Below are positions 1 to 10,452 of a stretch of 64,000 nt of DNA, one piece after another. The notes below the pieces were generated by a model, which did not search any database, was not told the DNA's origin, and saw only the letters and a list, made by a program, of their open reading frames with translations. The translations under genes were made by a program, and so were the position numbers. This stretch comes from Aureimonas sp. SA4125. Its GTDB lineage: Bacteria; Pseudomonadota; Alphaproteobacteria; Rhizobiales; Rhizobiaceae. The DNA lies in NCBI RefSeq assembly GCF_019973775.1, contig NZ_AP025032.1, forward strand, positions 4,768,501 to 4,832,500. Direction: 5' to 3'. The first letter of the stretch is position 1. Each line of letters opens with the position of its first letter.

Positions 1-1052
1 TTCAGGTGGATCGCCGGATTGGTCATGAGGTGGCCGACATTGCGGATCAAGAGCAGCGAGCGGCCGGGCAGCGTCAGCGACGAGCCGTCGGGCGCGGTAT
101 AGCTGCGGTCGGGGTTCAGGCGGCGCGTCACCGTCTTGCCGGCCTTCTCGAAGGAATCCTCGAGGTCGCCCTTCATCAGGCCGAGCCAGTTGCGGTAGAC
201 GGCGGTCTTGTCCTCGGCATCGACCGCGGCGATCGAATCCTCGCAGTCGCAGATCGTCGAGATCGCCGATTCCATCAGCATGTCGGCGACGTGGGCGCGG
301 TCGCGCGAGCCGATCCGGTTCTCGGCGTCGATCTGCACCTCGATGTGCAGGCCATTCTGCTTGAACAGCACCGCGGTCGGTGCGGCGGGATCGCCGACAT
401 AGCCGGCGAAGGCGTCGGGGGTCTTCAGCATGGCCTTCTTCGGACCGCCAAAGTCGGCGACCAGCGAGCCGCCCTCGACGGCATAAGCGGTGACGTCGAT
501 GTGGCTGACGCGGTCGAGCGGCGCGACGCCGTCGAGAAAACCCTTCGCCCAGGACACGACGCGCGCGCCGCGGGCCCGGTCATAGGGGCCGGACGGCGGG
601 GCGTCGCCCATCGCGTCGGTGCCGTACAGCGCGTCGTAGAGCGAGGTCCAGCGCGCATTGGCGGCGTTCAGCGTGTAGCGCGCGTTCATCAGCGGCACGA
701 CGAGCTGCGGTCCGGGGATCGTCGCGATCTCCGGATCGACATTGGCGGTCTCGATCTGGAAGTCGGGACCTTCGCTCTGGAGGTAACCGATCTCCTGCAG
801 GAAGGCGCGGTAACCGGGGGCGTCGACCGGCTTTCCGCGGCGGGCCTTGTGCCAGTCGTCGATCTCTGCCTGCAGCCGGTCGCGGACGGCGAGCAGCGCG
901 CGGTTCTTCGGCGCGAGATCGTCGAGGATGTCGGCAAAGCCCTTCCAGAAGCGATCGGGCTCCACCCCGGTTCCCGGCAGCGCTTCCGTGTCGATGAAGG
1001 TCTTCAGCTCGGCGGCGACCGTCAGGCCATGAATCTCGATCGTGTCGGACAT
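1..1052 (-). CDS. glcB: malate synthase G, N-terminal part (runs off left edge)
   Basis: Reading the minus strand from the ATG at 1052 gives about 350 residues with no stop. They match the N-terminal half of malate synthase G, which condenses glyoxylate with acetyl-CoA in the glyoxylate cycle. The family-typical stretch [17 protein letters not shown] is present near 1-based residue 270, where the family usually has [17 protein letters not shown] full enzyme is about 720 residues, so the catalytic C-terminal half lies outside the window. The start is supported by an AAGGAG Shine-Dalgarno site six bases upstream. The next gene on the same strand (Rsm22-like) ends 124 bp upstream, so co-transcription is possible but not shown. 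The long plus-strand reading frame over this stretch is a GC-rich shadow. Confidence 0.9.
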   Translation of the reverse strand, partial: MSDTIEIHGLTVAAELKTFIDTEALPGTGVEPDRFWKGFADILDDLAPKNRALLAVRDRLQAEIDDWHKARRGKPVDAPGYRAFLQEIGYLQSEGPDFQIETANVDPEIATIPGPQLVVPLMNARYTLNAANARWTSLYDALYGTDAMGDAPPSGPYDRARGARVVSWAKGFLDGVAPLDRVSHIDVTAYAVEGGSLVADFGGPKKAMLKTPDAFAGYVGDPAAPTAVLFKQNGLHIEVQIDAENRIGSRDRAHVADMLMESAISTICDCEDSIAAVDAEDKTAVYRNWLGLMKGDLEDSFEKAGKTVTRRLNPDRSYTAPDGSSLTLPGRSLLLIRNVGHLMTNPAIHL

Positions 1053-1176
1053 GTTCTTCTCCTTGAGGCTTTCGGCAAGCGGGCGGCACGGTCCGCTTTT
1101 GCGGACGTCAGGGGGAAGCAGCATCGCCTGTCGCCGGATCGACGTCGCCGGGAAGTCGGCCATGACGACGCGTCTG

Positions 1177-2220
1177 TCAATCCAGACAATCGGGCGAGGC
1201 GTCGGGCTCGGGGCTTGCGTCGGCCTCGGCCGCGTTTCTCCCCAGCCGCAGCTCGTCCCCCCATCGCAGCCGCCGCGCGGCGGCGTAGGCCGGCTTCTGC
1301 CGCCTGGGAACGAGGGCCACCGCGACCGTGCCGTCGGTGCCGCAAAGCTTGGCCGCGACCGCGATCTTCGAGGTTTCGGGCCGGTCGAGGATGCGGCCGG
1401 CGTTAGCCTCCTTGAACAGCGCCGGGCGCACGGCGACGAGATAGGAGAACTTTTCATCCTCGTAGCCGAGCGTCGCGGCCTTGGCCGCCATGTGGTCGCG
1501 GCTGCGGGAGAGGCGCACGGCAAAATGGCACCAGTCCGGCGCAACGAGCGGGCAGGGCGCCTGGTGCGGACAGGGCGCGAGGATCTTCGCCTGGAGCCCG
1601 ATCAGGACGTCGCGAGCGGCGAGGATGCGCTGATAGCCGGCGGGTGTTCCCGGCTCGACGATCACGAGGGCCCCGGCGGTCGCCGCCCAGAGACGTTCCA
1701 CGACCTCTCCCTGCGAGGGTTGCGCGAGTTCGGCAAGGGCATAGCCGAGGACGACGAGGTCGCTTTGCGGCAGCGGCGCCTTGCCAACGAGATCGGCGAG
1801 ACGCTGGACCGGCTGGCGCAAGGCCGTACTTACCGCATCCGCTGCGAGCGTCCGGGCGAGGTCGAGGAAAGCGCGGTTGCAGTCGACCTGCGTCAGCGCC
1901 GACAGGGTCGGAAAAGCCTCGGCCATCGCCCAGCTGGCGGTGCCGGGACCCGCGCCGACGTCGAGCCCCGAGGCGGGCGCGAAGTCCGGACAGCGCTCGA
2001 CGAGGCGGTCGAGAACGTGGCGCACGGCTGCATAGGTCGCCGGCAGGCGGCTCACGGCATAGGCCAGCGCGTCGCCCGCCTCGCGGACGACGCCGGTCGA
2101 CGTCGCCCCGGCGCGATAGGCGTGCGAAATCCTTCCCGCCCGCGCATGAAGATCGCCGCGCTGGCGCCCTTCCATCAGCGCGTCGATCGCCGCGCCGAGC
2201 GCTGCGGGAAGCTCAGCCAC
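1177..2220 (-). CDS. Rsm22-family (mitochondrial small-subunit-like) methyltransferase
   Basis: A 347-residue protein of the Rsm22 family, SAM-dependent-methyltransferase-like proteins linked to small-ribosomal-subunit maturation. The SAM-binding glycine motif [13 protein letters not shown] lies near residues 86-98. A cysteine cluster (CPHQAPCPL followed by DWCHF) lies near residues 220-237 and is a family feature thought to bind a metal or Fe-S centre. The start chosen is a GTG at 2220, nine bases after the stop of the GMC oxidoreductase, which suggests the two are transcribed together. The C-terminus is Ala/Asp/Pro-rich and probably disordered. The family is clear; the substrate in bacteria is not well established. 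Confidence 0.8.
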   Translation of the reverse strand: MAELPAALGAAIDALMEGRQRGDLHARAGRISHAYRAGATSTGVVREAGDALAYAVSRLPATYAAVRHVLDRLVERCPDFAPASGLDVGAGPGTASWAMAEAFPTLSALTQVDCNRAFLDLARTLAADAVSTALRQPVQRLADLVGKAPLPQSDLVVLGYALAELAQPSQGEVVERLWAATAGALVIVEPGTPAGYQRILAARDVLIGLQAKILAPCPHQAPCPLVAPDWCHFAVRLSRSRDHMAAKAATLGYEDEKFSYLVAVRPALFKEANAGRILDRPETSKIAVAAKLCGTDGTVAVALVPRRQKPAYAAARRLRWGDELRLGRNAAEADASPEPDASPDCLD

Positions 2221-2229
2221 GGGCCGCGC

Positions 2230-3894
2230 TCATCGCTGGTGTTCCTGCCAGCGCGGATGCTGCCAGGCGACGAGGTCGAGGGACGGCAGCATCGGAACCC
2301 CGAGGATATGGTCTGCGGCCTTCTCGCCGACCATGATCGAGGGGCCGTTCAGATTGCCGTTGGTGATGCGTGGAAAAATCGAGGAATCGGCGACGCGCAG
2401 GTTTTGCGTGCCGATGACGCGGCATTCCGGGTCGACCACCGCCAGCGGATCGTCGGCGGCGCCCATGCGGCAGGCGCCGCAGGGGTGATAGGCGCTCTCG
2501 GCATGCTCGGCGATGAAGGCGTCGATCGCGTCGTCGCTCTCGACCGCGGCGCCTGGCTGGATCTCCCGGCCCCGATAGGGCGCAAACGCATTCTGCGCGA
2601 AAAGCTCGCGGGTGAGACGCACGGCAGTGCGAAAATCGGTCCAGTCCTCGGGCTGGCTCATATAGTTGAAGCGGATCGACGGCGCGTCGGAGGAGGAGGG
2701 GCCGGTGAGCTTGATGCTGCCGCGCGATTTCGACCGCATCGGCCCGACATGCGCCTGGAACCCGTGGCCGGGCGCGGCCGAAGTGCCGTCGTAGCGCACG
2801 GCGGCCGGAATGAAGTGATACTGGATGTCGGGATAGTCGACGCCTGGGGCAGAGCGGACGAAGCCGCAGGCCTCGAAATGGTTCGTGGCGCCATGGCCGG
2901 TGTGCAGCAGCATCCATTCCAGACCGACGCGGCCCTTGGCGAAGAGGTTGAGGTAGCCGTTGAGGGTGATCGGCTGCGTGCATTCCTGCTGGATATAGAC
3001 CTCGAGATGATCCTGGAGATTGCGCCCGACGCCCGGCCGCGAGACGAGCGGCTCGATGCCGGCGGCCTTCAGTTCCTCCGGCGCCCCCAGCCCCGAGCGC
3101 AGGAGAAGGAGCGGCGAGTTGATCGCGCCGGCGGCCAGCACCACTTCCCGCCGCGCCCGGATGATCCCCGGCAGCCGGCGCCCGCGCCGAACCTTCACGC
3201 CGGTCGCCTTGACGCCGTCGAAGACGACATTCACCGCCTCGGCGTTGATCAGCCGGCAGTTGCCGCGCCGGATCGCGGGCCGGAGATAGGCGTTCGCCGT
3301 CGACCAGCGGCGGCCGCGCCAGATGGTGTGCTGCATCGGGCCGAAGCCCTCCTGCTGCGCGCCGTTGTAGTCGTCGGTGACGGGAAAGCCGGCTTCGCGC
3401 CCCGCCTCGATGAAAGCCCGATAGAGCGGATTCAGCATGGCGCCGCGCTTCATGTGCAAAGGCCCGTCGAGGCCGCGCCAGACCGGGTCGCCCTCTTCCA
3501 TCGCCTCCATGCGCTTGAAATAGGGGAGAACGTCGCGATGCGCCCAGCCTGTCGCGCCCGACTCGGCCCAGTGGTCGAAGTCGCGGGCATGGCCGCGGAC
3601 ATAGACCATGCCGTTGATCGAGGAGGAGCCGCCGATCACCTTGCCGCGCGGCGTCGCCAGCCGGCGGTTGCCGAGCGTTTTCTCGGGCTCGGCGCGATAG
3701 CCCCAGTCGTAGCGCTTCATGTTCATGGGAAAGGACAGCGCGCCCGGCATCTGGATGAAGGGCCCGGCATCCGTTCCGCCGGCCTCGACGACGATGACGT
3801 CGTAGCGACCGTGCTCCGACAGCCTGTAGGCGAGCGCCGCACCGGCCGAGCCGGATCCGACGACGACATAATCCGCTTCGGCGATGATACGCAT
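2230..3894 (-). CDS. betA: GMC-family FAD oxidoreductase, choline-dehydrogenase type
   Basis: A 554-residue flavoprotein of the glucose-methanol-choline family. The FAD-binding motif VVGSGSAG is at residues 11-18, the second GMC signature GGSSSINGM at 88-96, and the active-site region with [10 protein letters not shown] and [18 protein letters not shown] lies in the last 90 residues. Length and motifs fit choline dehydrogenase BetA, which oxidises choline to betaine aldehyde. A BetI-type regulator lies 64 bp upstream on the same strand. The usual betB (betaine aldehyde dehydrogenase) is absent between them, so either betB is elsewhere or the enzyme acts on another alcohol. The gene symbol rests on the pairing with betI as well as on the sequence. 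Confidence 0.78.
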   Translation of the reverse strand: MRIIAEADYVVVGSGSAGAALAYRLSEHGRYDVIVVEAGGTDAGPFIQMPGALSFPMNMKRYDWGYRAEPEKTLGNRRLATPRGKVIGGSSSINGMVYVRGHARDFDHWAESGATGWAHRDVLPYFKRMEAMEEGDPVWRGLDGPLHMKRGAMLNPLYRAFIEAGREAGFPVTDDYNGAQQEGFGPMQHTIWRGRRWSTANAYLRPAIRRGNCRLINAEAVNVVFDGVKATGVKVRRGRRLPGIIRARREVVLAAGAINSPLLLLRSGLGAPEELKAAGIEPLVSRPGVGRNLQDHLEVYIQQECTQPITLNGYLNLFAKGRVGLEWMLLHTGHGATNHFEACGFVRSAPGVDYPDIQYHFIPAAVRYDGTSAAPGHGFQAHVGPMRSKSRGSIKLTGPSSSDAPSIRFNYMSQPEDWTDFRTAVRLTRELFAQNAFAPYRGREIQPGAAVESDDAIDAFIAEHAESAYHPCGACRMGAADDPLAVVDPECRVIGTQNLRVADSSIFPRITNGNLNGPSIMVGEKAADHILGVPMLPSLDLVAWQHPRWQEHQR

Positions 3895-3958
3895 GCAAGT
3901 CTCCGGTGAGGATCAGGTCTGTCTTTGGAAGGCAAATTTGTAACGGATACGAAACGGA

Positions 3959-4585
3959 TCATTTCGTCGGCGAATCGATACCGATGGCGGCAGAAATTTC
4001 GCTGTCGATGAAGCGCTCGACGACCGCGGCTGCTGCTTGGCGGGTGGGGGCATGGACGGCCGCATCGCCGCCATGTGGCGCGAGAGCGTGGCGCAGCCAG
4101 ACGCCATCGATCAGCGATCCGGCCGCCTGGGCGATCGGACGAGCGGCGGTGCGGCCGACAAGGGGCGTCAGCGCGGCGACCAGATTGGATTCCAGCCGCC
4201 GGAAATAGATCGCGAGCAGCCTGGCCGCTTCGGCATTGCGCCGGGCGTGGAGATAGAAGACCAGCCAGGCCGCGACCGCCTCGCCGGTGAACTGACGCGG
4301 ATCGAATGATCCTTCGAGAATCGCCGAGATCCTGGCCCGCGGCGTCTCGGCGGCGCGCAGGCGTTCCGTCACGCCGCCGCGGTATTCGCCAAGGAGATGA
4401 CGCATGGCCGCCAGCATCAGATCGTCCTTGGCGCCGAAATAGTGATGCGCCAGCGCCGGCGACACGGCGGCTCGCCGGGCGATCTCGGCCATGGTCACGC
4501 CGAGCGATCCCTCGCCGTCGATCGCGCCGATCGCCGCCCTGATCAAGGCTCCGCGCCGCTGTCGTTCGATTTCGCCCTTGGACAT
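3959..4585 (-). CDS. betI: TetR-family repressor, BetI type
   Basis: A 208-residue TetR-fold regulator. The N-terminal helix-turn-helix spans about residues 10-58 (MAEIARRAAVSPALAHHYFGAKDDL). The C-terminal half has the BetI-like stretches SFDPRQFTGEAVAAWLVF and SLIDGVWLRHAL, so it resembles the choline-responsive repressor of glycine-betaine synthesis rather than a generic TetR. It precedes the choline-dehydrogenase-type gene by 64 bp. A near-ideal inverted repeat 38 bp upstream of its start (4623-4642) is a plausible operator for autoregulation. The ATG at 4585 is preceded by a GGTGGAG site. The call is firm for the family and good for BetI itself. Confidence 0.85.
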   Translation of the reverse strand: MSKGEIERQRRGALIRAAIGAIDGEGSLGVTMAEIARRAAVSPALAHHYFGAKDDLMLAAMRHLLGEYRGGVTERLRAAETPRARISAILEGSFDPRQFTGEAVAAWLVFYLHARRNAEAARLLAIYFRRLESNLVAALTPLVGRTAARPIAQAAGSLIDGVWLRHALAPHGGDAAVHAPTRQAAAAVVERFIDSEISAAIGIDSPTK

Positions 4586-4622
4586 GGCTCCACCCTCTGT
4601 TCGAGAGCGCTTTTAGGGCCGA

Positions 4623-4642
4623 TTGATTGACTGATCAATCAA
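4623..4642. promoter_or_regulatory. putative BetI operator palindrome
   Basis: TTGATTGA - CTGA - TCAATCAA is a perfect 8+8 bp inverted repeat with a 4-bp spacer, AT-rich in a GC-rich region. Its position just upstream of betI and its resemblance to BetI boxes (ATTGATTGA/TCAATCAAT-like) point to autoregulation of betI-betA. The right arm contains the TGA stop of the neighbouring GFA-family gene, so site and coding sequence overlap. Confidence 0.75.
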
Positions 4643-5069
4643 CCATTTTTGGGGGGTGGGAACCGACGTCTCCATTCCCGTCTTCGTCGCGCCGCGTCGC
4701 GTCGCGGTCGCGCTCGTAACGCTGTGCCAGCGGAAAGGGCGGCAGCCAGGATTCGCGCCGGAGGGTCCAGAGCTCATAGGTCGGCACGAACTGGTCGGGG
4801 GCGTCGAAGGAGCCGAGATGGACTTCGACCTCGTCGCCGCTGCGCCCGAAGACGGGCGAACCGCAGCGCGGACAGAAATGCCGCCCGGCATAGTCGCGCG
4901 TCTCCCCGGCGACCACGACGGCATCCTGCGGGAAGATCGCGGAGGCGTGGAAAAGCGCGCCGTGATGCTTGCGGCAGTCGAGGCAATGGCAGAGGCCGAC
5001 CCGGTAGGGTGATCCGCAAGCGGTGATCCGCACGTCTCCGCACAGGCAGCCGCCGGTCAATGTGTCCAT
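4635..5069 (-). CDS. GFA-family (glutathione-dependent formaldehyde-activating-like) zinc protein
   Basis: A 144-residue protein beginning MDTLTGGCLCGDVRI, with the cysteine pattern of the CENP-V/GFA family: GGCLCG near residues 6-11, CHCLDCRK near 27-34 and FCPRCGSP near 65-72, which bind structural and catalytic zinc. Family members include a protein once thought to speed formaldehyde-glutathione adduct formation, but most have unknown substrates. The ATG at 5069 has a GGGAGAG site upstream; a longer upstream reading frame to 5249 lacks family similarity. The stop codon lies inside the putative BetI operator. The hydrophilic tail after residue 115 looks lineage-specific. Confidence 0.8.
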   Translation of the reverse strand: MDTLTGGCLCGDVRITACGSPYRVGLCHCLDCRKHHGALFHASAIFPQDAVVVAGETRDYAGRHFCPRCGSPVFGRSGDEVEVHLGSFDAPDQFVPTYELWTLRRESWLPPFPLAQRYERDRDATRRDEDGNGDVGSHPPKMVD

Positions 5070-5157
5070 GCCTGGCTCTCCCTCGGGTGCCCCGATCGAC
5101 GTCACGATGGGGCGGTCCTTGCGCCGGCGTCGAGACCGGCCAGCACCGTCCGGGATC

Positions 5158-6420
5158 TCAGCCCTTTTCGGTATAGAGCACGCGGTGGTCGAGCAGGAAG
5201 CGGGCGAAGAAGGGAAGGCTTGCGCCGCCGATCTCGCGGGCAGTGGCACCGATCGTGCCGGGCCGGATGGTCACCGGCGACAGGCCTTCGCGCCGGATCC
5301 GTCCAAGGGCTGCAGCGGTTTCCGCCACCAGCCGGTCGCGAACGTCCGTCGGAAAGCTGCCGTCGATGATGGCGCATTCGAAATCATAGACCGAGGTTGC
5401 CGAGACGATGGCATGGGCGAGGCCGCAAGCGGCCATGGCGAGCCAGCGGTCGAGACTCGGGCCGAGATCGGGCCATTCGCCCTCGACGCGCCAGAGGTCC
5501 TGCGGATCCCGGCCCTCTGCCCGCATCATCTTCTCGAGGACATGGATCGAGGCGGAATTGATCAACTGGTCGTAATTGCCGGGCCGCCCTCCCGCCATGT
5601 CGGGCCGAGGCACCAGCATCGAGCCGAGCGCCCCGGCATTGCCCGAGCGACCGATCACCAGGTCGCCGTCGATGACGATGCCGCCGCCGACAAAGGCACC
5701 GATGAAGAAATAGACGTAGTCGGCGCATTTCGACGTACCGAAGACATGTTCGGCGGCGCAGGCGGCCGTTGCGTCATTGGCCAGTTGCACCGGCTGGCCG
5801 GTCAGGGCGGACAGTTCGGCGGCGATGTCGACATGGCGCCACTCGTCCATTTCGCCCGCCGGCGCACCGAGCTCCTCGGCCCAGTCCCAGAGGGCATCCG
5901 GAATGGCGACGCCAAGGCCGGTGACCCGCGTCCTGCCATGGTCGTCGATGGAGTCCAGCAAGGCTTTCGTCGACTCGGCAACGAAAGCCTTGATCTCCGA
6001 GACCTTGGGAAGGGGATAAGGGCGGCGACGGCTCGCCCGGATCGTGCCGACGAAATCCATCAGCACCAGCTCGACCGAGCGACGGCCGATCTTGAGGCCG
6101 AGCGAAAACGCCCCGTCGGGGTTCAGCCGCATCGGGATCGACGGCTGGCCGACCCTGCCGCGGCGCGGCGCATCGCGCAGGACCAGGCGTTCGGCCTCGA
6201 GCACGCGCATGATGACGGAGGCGGTCTGCGGCGACAGTCCGGTGCGCCGGGCAATGTCGGCTTTCGCCATGACGCCGTGACGGCGGATGAGGGACAGCAC
6301 CGCGCGCTCGTTGTGCGCCCGGAGCCCGGACTGGTTGGAGCCGCGCATCCGCTCCGTGGACACCCGCGCGTCTCCGGCCGGCTCCGCCGCCAGGGTCTGT
6401 TTGCCATTGAACTCGTTCAA
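5158..6420 (-). CDS. frcR: ROK-family transcriptional regulator of the frc fructose operon (FrcR-like)
   Basis: A 420-residue repressor/kinase-fold (ROK) protein. An N-terminal winged helix-turn-helix (about residues 38-78, AKADIARRTGLSPQTASVIM) is followed by a sugar-kinase-like ROK domain with the nucleotide/sugar-binding stretch FIGAFVGGGIVIDG and an NAGALGSM segment. It is divergent from frcBCA, as in Sinorhizobium, where frcR controls the high-affinity fructose importer. The start is taken as TTG at 6420 because a GAGGAG site sits eight bases upstream; the ATG at residue 25 (MRGSNQSG) is the alternative. An inverted repeat at 6632-6672 in the shared 367-bp intergenic region is a candidate binding site. 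Confidence 0.82.
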   Translation of the reverse strand: MNEFNGKQTLAAEPAGDARVSTERMRGSNQSGLRAHNERAVLSLIRRHGVMAKADIARRTGLSPQTASVIMRVLEAERLVLRDAPRRGRVGQPSIPMRLNPDGAFSLGLKIGRRSVELVLMDFVGTIRASRRRPYPLPKVSEIKAFVAESTKALLDSIDDHGRTRVTGLGVAIPDALWDWAEELGAPAGEMDEWRHVDIAAELSALTGQPVQLANDATAACAAEHVFGTSKCADYVYFFIGAFVGGGIVIDGDLVIGRSGNAGALGSMLVPRPDMAGGRPGNYDQLINSASIHVLEKMMRAEGRDPQDLWRVEGEWPDLGPSLDRWLAMAACGLAHAIVSATSVYDFECAIIDGSFPTDVRDRLVAETAAALGRIRREGLSPVTIRPGTIGATAREIGGASLPFFARFLLDHRVLYTEKG

Positions 6421-6631
6421 GCGATCAACTCCTCAGGCCCGACCCCGCGGGATCATGCCTCGGCACCCTCTCCCAAAGGTGCCTTCCGACTTGTCACCAC
6501 GCGACGATCGGCGCATTCTGCCGAACGAGCCATCGGCGGCGGCACCCGTTCCAGTTTCTGTTCGGTCGAATTACGAATTCACTCGACGCATCAGCAGGTT
6601 CGCTGGACAAGGTTGTCCCCGTTACACCTCG

Positions 6632-6672
6632 CTGTCAATATTTAAATCCGCATGAGTTATTTATGTTGACAG
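6632..6672. promoter_or_regulatory. candidate FrcR operator in the frcR-frcB intergenic region
   Basis: The 367 bp between frcR and frcB contain an AT-rich patch bounded by a perfect inverted repeat, CTGTCAA (6632-6638) and TTGACAG (6666-6672); allowing one mismatch the arms extend to ten bases. AT-rich sequence between the arms (TATTTAAAT, TTATTTATG) contrasts with the GC-rich surroundings and probably contains the promoter elements. TTGACA at 6666-6671 could also act as a -35 box for frcB. Assignment to FrcR is inference from position. Confidence 0.45.
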
Positions 6673-6787
6673 GCACGCTGCGGTCGGGTTGTCTGGCTGC
6701 CAACCGAGGCGGCGAGGAGGCCGCACCCGGAAACCGTCGCCACGGCCGCGCGCCCGGCGAAATCAGTTCATATCTGGGAGGATATCC

Positions 6788-7822
6788 ATGACGCTTCGCA
6801 CACTCTTCGCCACGACCGCGCTTGCCGCCGTCGCCGGCTTCGCCTCGCTGGCGACGCCTGCCGTCGCCGCCGACGGTCCGCTCGTTTGCCTGATCACCAA
6901 GACCGACACCAATCCCTTCTTCGTCAAGATGAAGGAGGGCGCGCTCGCCAAGGCCGAGGAGCTCGGCGTGCAGCTGCAGACCTATGCCGGCAAGATCGAC
7001 GGCGACACCGAGAGCCAGGTCGCGGCGGTGGAGAGCTGCATCGTCGGCGGCGCCAAGGGCATCCTGATCACCGCCTCCGACACCAAGGCCATGGTCGCCC
7101 CGCTGCAGGAGGCCCGCAAGGCCGGCATCCTCGTCATCGCGCTCGACACGTCGCTGGAGCCGATCGATTCGGCCGACGCGACGTTTGCCACCAACAATTT
7201 CACGGCCGGCGAACTGATCGGCAAGTGGGCCAAGGCCTCGCTCGGCGACAAGGCGGCCGACGCCAAGATCGCCTTCCTCGACCTGATCGCGGCCCAGCCC
7301 TCGGTCGACGTCCTTCGCGACCAAGGCTTCATGACCGGTTTCGGGATCGACACCAAGGACGTCGCCGTCATCGGTGACGAGGACGACGCCCGCATCGCCG
7401 GCCACGACGTCACCAATGGCAACGAAGAGGGCGGCCGCACGGCCATGGAGAACCTTCTCCAGAAGGAGCCGGGCATCAACGTCGTCTATACCATCAACGA
7501 GCCTGCCGCTGCCGGCGCCTACGAGGCGCTGAAACAGGCGGGCATGGCGGAAGACGTCCTCGTCGTCTCGATCGACGGCGGCTGCCCCGGCGTGAACAAC
7601 GTCAAGGACGGGCTCATCGGCGCGACCTCCATGCAGTATCCGTTGAAGATGGCCGCGCTCGGCGTAGAGGCCGTCAAGGCCTTCGTCGATACGGGCAAGA
7701 AGCCGGAAAAGACCGCCGGGCTCGACTTCACCGATACCGGTGTCGACCTCGTCACCGACAAGCCCGTCGATGGCGTGACGTCGATGACCTCGGAAGAAGC
7801 GCTCAAGGCCTGCTGGGGCTGA
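6788..7822 (+). CDS. frcB: fructose ABC transporter, periplasmic binding protein
   Basis: A 344-residue pentose/hexose-type binding protein (Peripla_BP_4 fold). Residues 1-27 form a signal peptide ending in the AVA-A cleavage motif. The mature part starts with [19 protein letters not shown], the typical first strand and helix of the ribose/fructose group, and includes the hinge-region stretch [15 protein letters not shown]. Overall it resembles FrcB of Sinorhizobium, which binds fructose, mannose and ribose. The ATG at 6788 is preceded by GGGAGGATATCC. It is the first gene of frcBCA, but 384 bp with a palindromic repeat separate it from frcC. Confidence 0.88.
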   Translation: MTLRTLFATTALAAVAGFASLATPAVAADGPLVCLITKTDTNPFFVKMKEGALAKAEELGVQLQTYAGKIDGDTESQVAAVESCIVGGAKGILITASDTKAMVAPLQEARKAGILVIALDTSLEPIDSADATFATNNFTAGELIGKWAKASLGDKAADAKIAFLDLIAAQPSVDVLRDQGFMTGFGIDTKDVAVIGDEDDARIAGHDVTNGNEEGGRTAMENLLQKEPGINVVYTINEPAAAGAYEALKQAGMAEDVLVVSIDGGCPGVNNVKDGLIGATSMQYPLKMAALGVEAVKAFVDTGKKPEKTAGLDFTDTGVDLVTDKPVDGVTSMTSEEALKACWG

Positions 7823-7840
7823 TTTCCCGGCTGCACTTCT

Positions 7841-7978
7841 TTGAACATCGGGCCCTAGAGCATGATCCCGGAAAGTGGATTCCGGCTTTCGGAAAAGATC
7901 ATGCGAGGACAAGGACCTAAAGCGGGTCGGCGATTCGAAGAAAAGCCATCCCGCTTTAGAAGCGGTGCCGATGTTCGA
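7841..7978. repeat. composite palindromic intergenic repeat between frcB and frcC
   Basis: Three nested or adjacent inverted repeats are visible: outer arms GAACATCGG (7843-7851) and CCGATGTTC (7968-7976); GCATGATC (7860-7867) with GATCATGC (7897-7904); and TAAAGCGGG (7918-7926) with CCCGCTTTA (7950-7958). The GATCATGC-type unit plus the adjacent AAAGCGGG/CCCGCTTT hairpin resembles a mobile intergenic palindrome common in rhizobial genomes. The remaining 230 bp of the 384-bp frcB-frcC gap hold no gene I can support; the frcC ribosome site AAGGTG is at its end. Confidence 0.8.
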
Positions 7979-8206
7979 TTGTCCGAAGCGTCAAGTCAGC
8001 AACCCCTGACTGTTCCCTCTGCCAGTGAAACCCTGCGGCGCCCCGGCGCCGCGGGTGCCGGCCCGTGACGCCGTCGGCGGATCGCTTGCCTCCATCCCGC
8101 ACCGCCGCATGATCCGCCCCTTGCGGTCGACGGAAGGGCGGATAGGATCGGGCGATACTCGGTCGCCTGCCGGTTGCTCTGATCCCGTCGATGAGAAGGT
8201 GAACCC

Positions 8207-9303
8207 ATGTCAGACAGCCCCGGAACGCCCCCGGTAGCGCCCGCAAAGCCGGCCGCCGCCGATTTCGAGCAGGCTGCGGCGCAAGGCGAGTCGAAGGTTG
8301 CCGCCTTCGACGCGAGCCACAGGGGCGGCCTCGCCCGCCTCCAGCATTTCCTCCACGCCAACCCGACCATGGTGCCGGTCCTGGTGCTGGCGGTCAGCAT
8401 CGCCGTCTTCGGGCTGATGCTCGGCAGCCGCTTCTTCAGCCCGCAGACGCTGAACTTCATCCTGCAGCAGGTGACGATCGTCGCCATCATCGGCGTCGCG
8501 CAGACGCTGGTGATCATCACCGCCGGCATCGATCTCTCCGTCGGCGCGATCGCCGTCCTCTCCTCCGTGGTGATGGGCCAGTTCGCCGTCAATCTCGGCC
8601 TGCCGACGCCGCTTGCGATCGCCTGCGGCCTTGCCGTCGGTCTCTGCTGCGGCCTCATCAACGGCTTTCTCGTCGCCAAGCTGAAGCTGCCGCCCTTCAT
8701 CGTCACGCTCGGCACCTGGTCAATCTTCCTTGCCGCCAACTTCATCTATTCGGCCAACGAGACGATCCGGGCCCGGGACATCAGCGACGCCGCCCCGCTG
8801 CTGCAGTTCTTCGGCACGACCTTCCGCATCGCCGGCGCGACCTTCACCTATGGCGCGGTGCTGATGGTCGTCCTCGTCATCGTCGTCTTCTACATCCTCA
8901 ACAACACGGCCTGGGGTCGACACGTCTACGCGCTCGGCGACGATGCCGATGCCGCGCGTCTCTCCGGCATTGCGACGACGCGCACGCTGATCTCGGTCTA
9001 TGCCGTCGCCGGCCTGATCTGCGGGCTCGCCGGCTGGGCGCTGATCGGCCGCATCGGCTCGGTCAGCCCGACCTCGGGCCAGGAGGCGAACATCCAGTCG
9101 ATCACGGCCGTGGTGATCGGCGGCACCTCGCTCTTCGGCGGCAGGGGCTCGGTCTTCGGCACGCTGATCGGCGCCCTCATCGTCGGCGTCTTCGCCATGG
9201 GCCTCCGAATCTGGGGCACCGACCCACAGTGGACGCAGCTCACCGTCGGGGCGCTGATCATCCTCTCTGTCGCGGCCGACCAGTGGATCAGAAAGGTCTC
9301 GGC

Positions 9304-9307
<4 letters not shown>
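8207..9307 (+). CDS. frcC: fructose ABC transporter, permease
   Basis: A 366-residue membrane protein of the RbsC/FrcC family (BPD_transp_2). A hydrophilic N-terminus of about 55 residues is followed by roughly eight to ten hydrophobic segments. The family signatures ITAGIDLSVGAI (near residue 105) and NIQSITAVVIGGTSLFGGRGSVFGTLIGALI (about 280-310) are intact; only part of the latter is written here because the match is continuous. It would form the homodimeric channel with FrcA on the cytoplasmic side and FrcB in the periplasm. ATG 8207 follows an AAGGTG site. Its stop overlaps the frcA start (ATGA), which indicates translational coupling. Confidence 0.88.
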
Positions 9308-10086
<779 letters not shown>

Positions 10087-10088
10087 GG

Positions 10089-10107
10089 CTGGAGCTTTCT
10101 CCAGTTT
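10089..10107 (+). terminator. weak stem-loop after frcA
   Basis: CTGGAG (10089-10094), loop CTTT, CTCCAG (10099-10104), then TTT, starting two bases after the frcA stop. The stem is short (6 bp) and the T run only three, so it may be a weak terminator or RNA-stabilising hairpin. Confidence 0.4.
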
Positions 10108-10200
10108 CGACCTGACGCTTCAGGTACCGTTGCGCCTGCCTGCGACTGCGCAGATGATCGGACTGGCAGGATTGGCGGCCGGCCTCAAAGGAGAACGTCG

Positions 10201-10452
10201 ATGGGGCTTGCGGCGCGGCCAACAATCTTCATGGTTTCAGCCATTTGGGATGCGGATGCGTCTGTCTGGGCGGGTTCCTGCGATGCAGTGCCCGTCGCGG
10301 CCGAAGCTGACACTCTGGACGCACTGTTGCAGAAAATCGGCGACATGACGTCGGATCTTCTGGCCGACAATCACCCGGGCGTCGAACCCGCCTCGGTCTT
10401 CTTCCAGCTTTCGGCACTCCGCGAACTGGAGCGACACTCCGACGCGGCATGA
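10201..10452 (+). CDS. hicB: HicB-like antitoxin (DUF1902 type)
   Basis: An 83-residue protein with a partial ribonuclease-H-like HicB fold: FMVSAIWDADASVWAGSCD followed by PVAAEADTLDALLQKIGDM is the pattern of DUF1902/HicB antitoxins. The first strand carries the usual D-x-x-A-x-V-W motif. ATG 10201 has an AAAGGAG site eight bases upstream. The stop overlaps the next gene's start (ATGA), the classic arrangement of co-translated toxin-antitoxin pairs, here with antitoxin first. It is short for HicB and lacks an obvious C-terminal DNA-binding domain, so autoregulation may work differently or be absent. Confidence 0.78.
   Translation: MGLAARPTIFMVSAIWDADASVWAGSCDAVPVAAEADTLDALLQKIGDMTSDLLADNHPGVEPASVFFQLSALRELERHSDAA

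Noticed and set aside
1042..3909. A 955-codon open frame on the plus strand
   Set aside because: It is antisense to the Rsm22-like and choline-dehydrogenase-type genes, is rich in Arg, Gly, Ala and has no domain; high GC removes stops in this frame.
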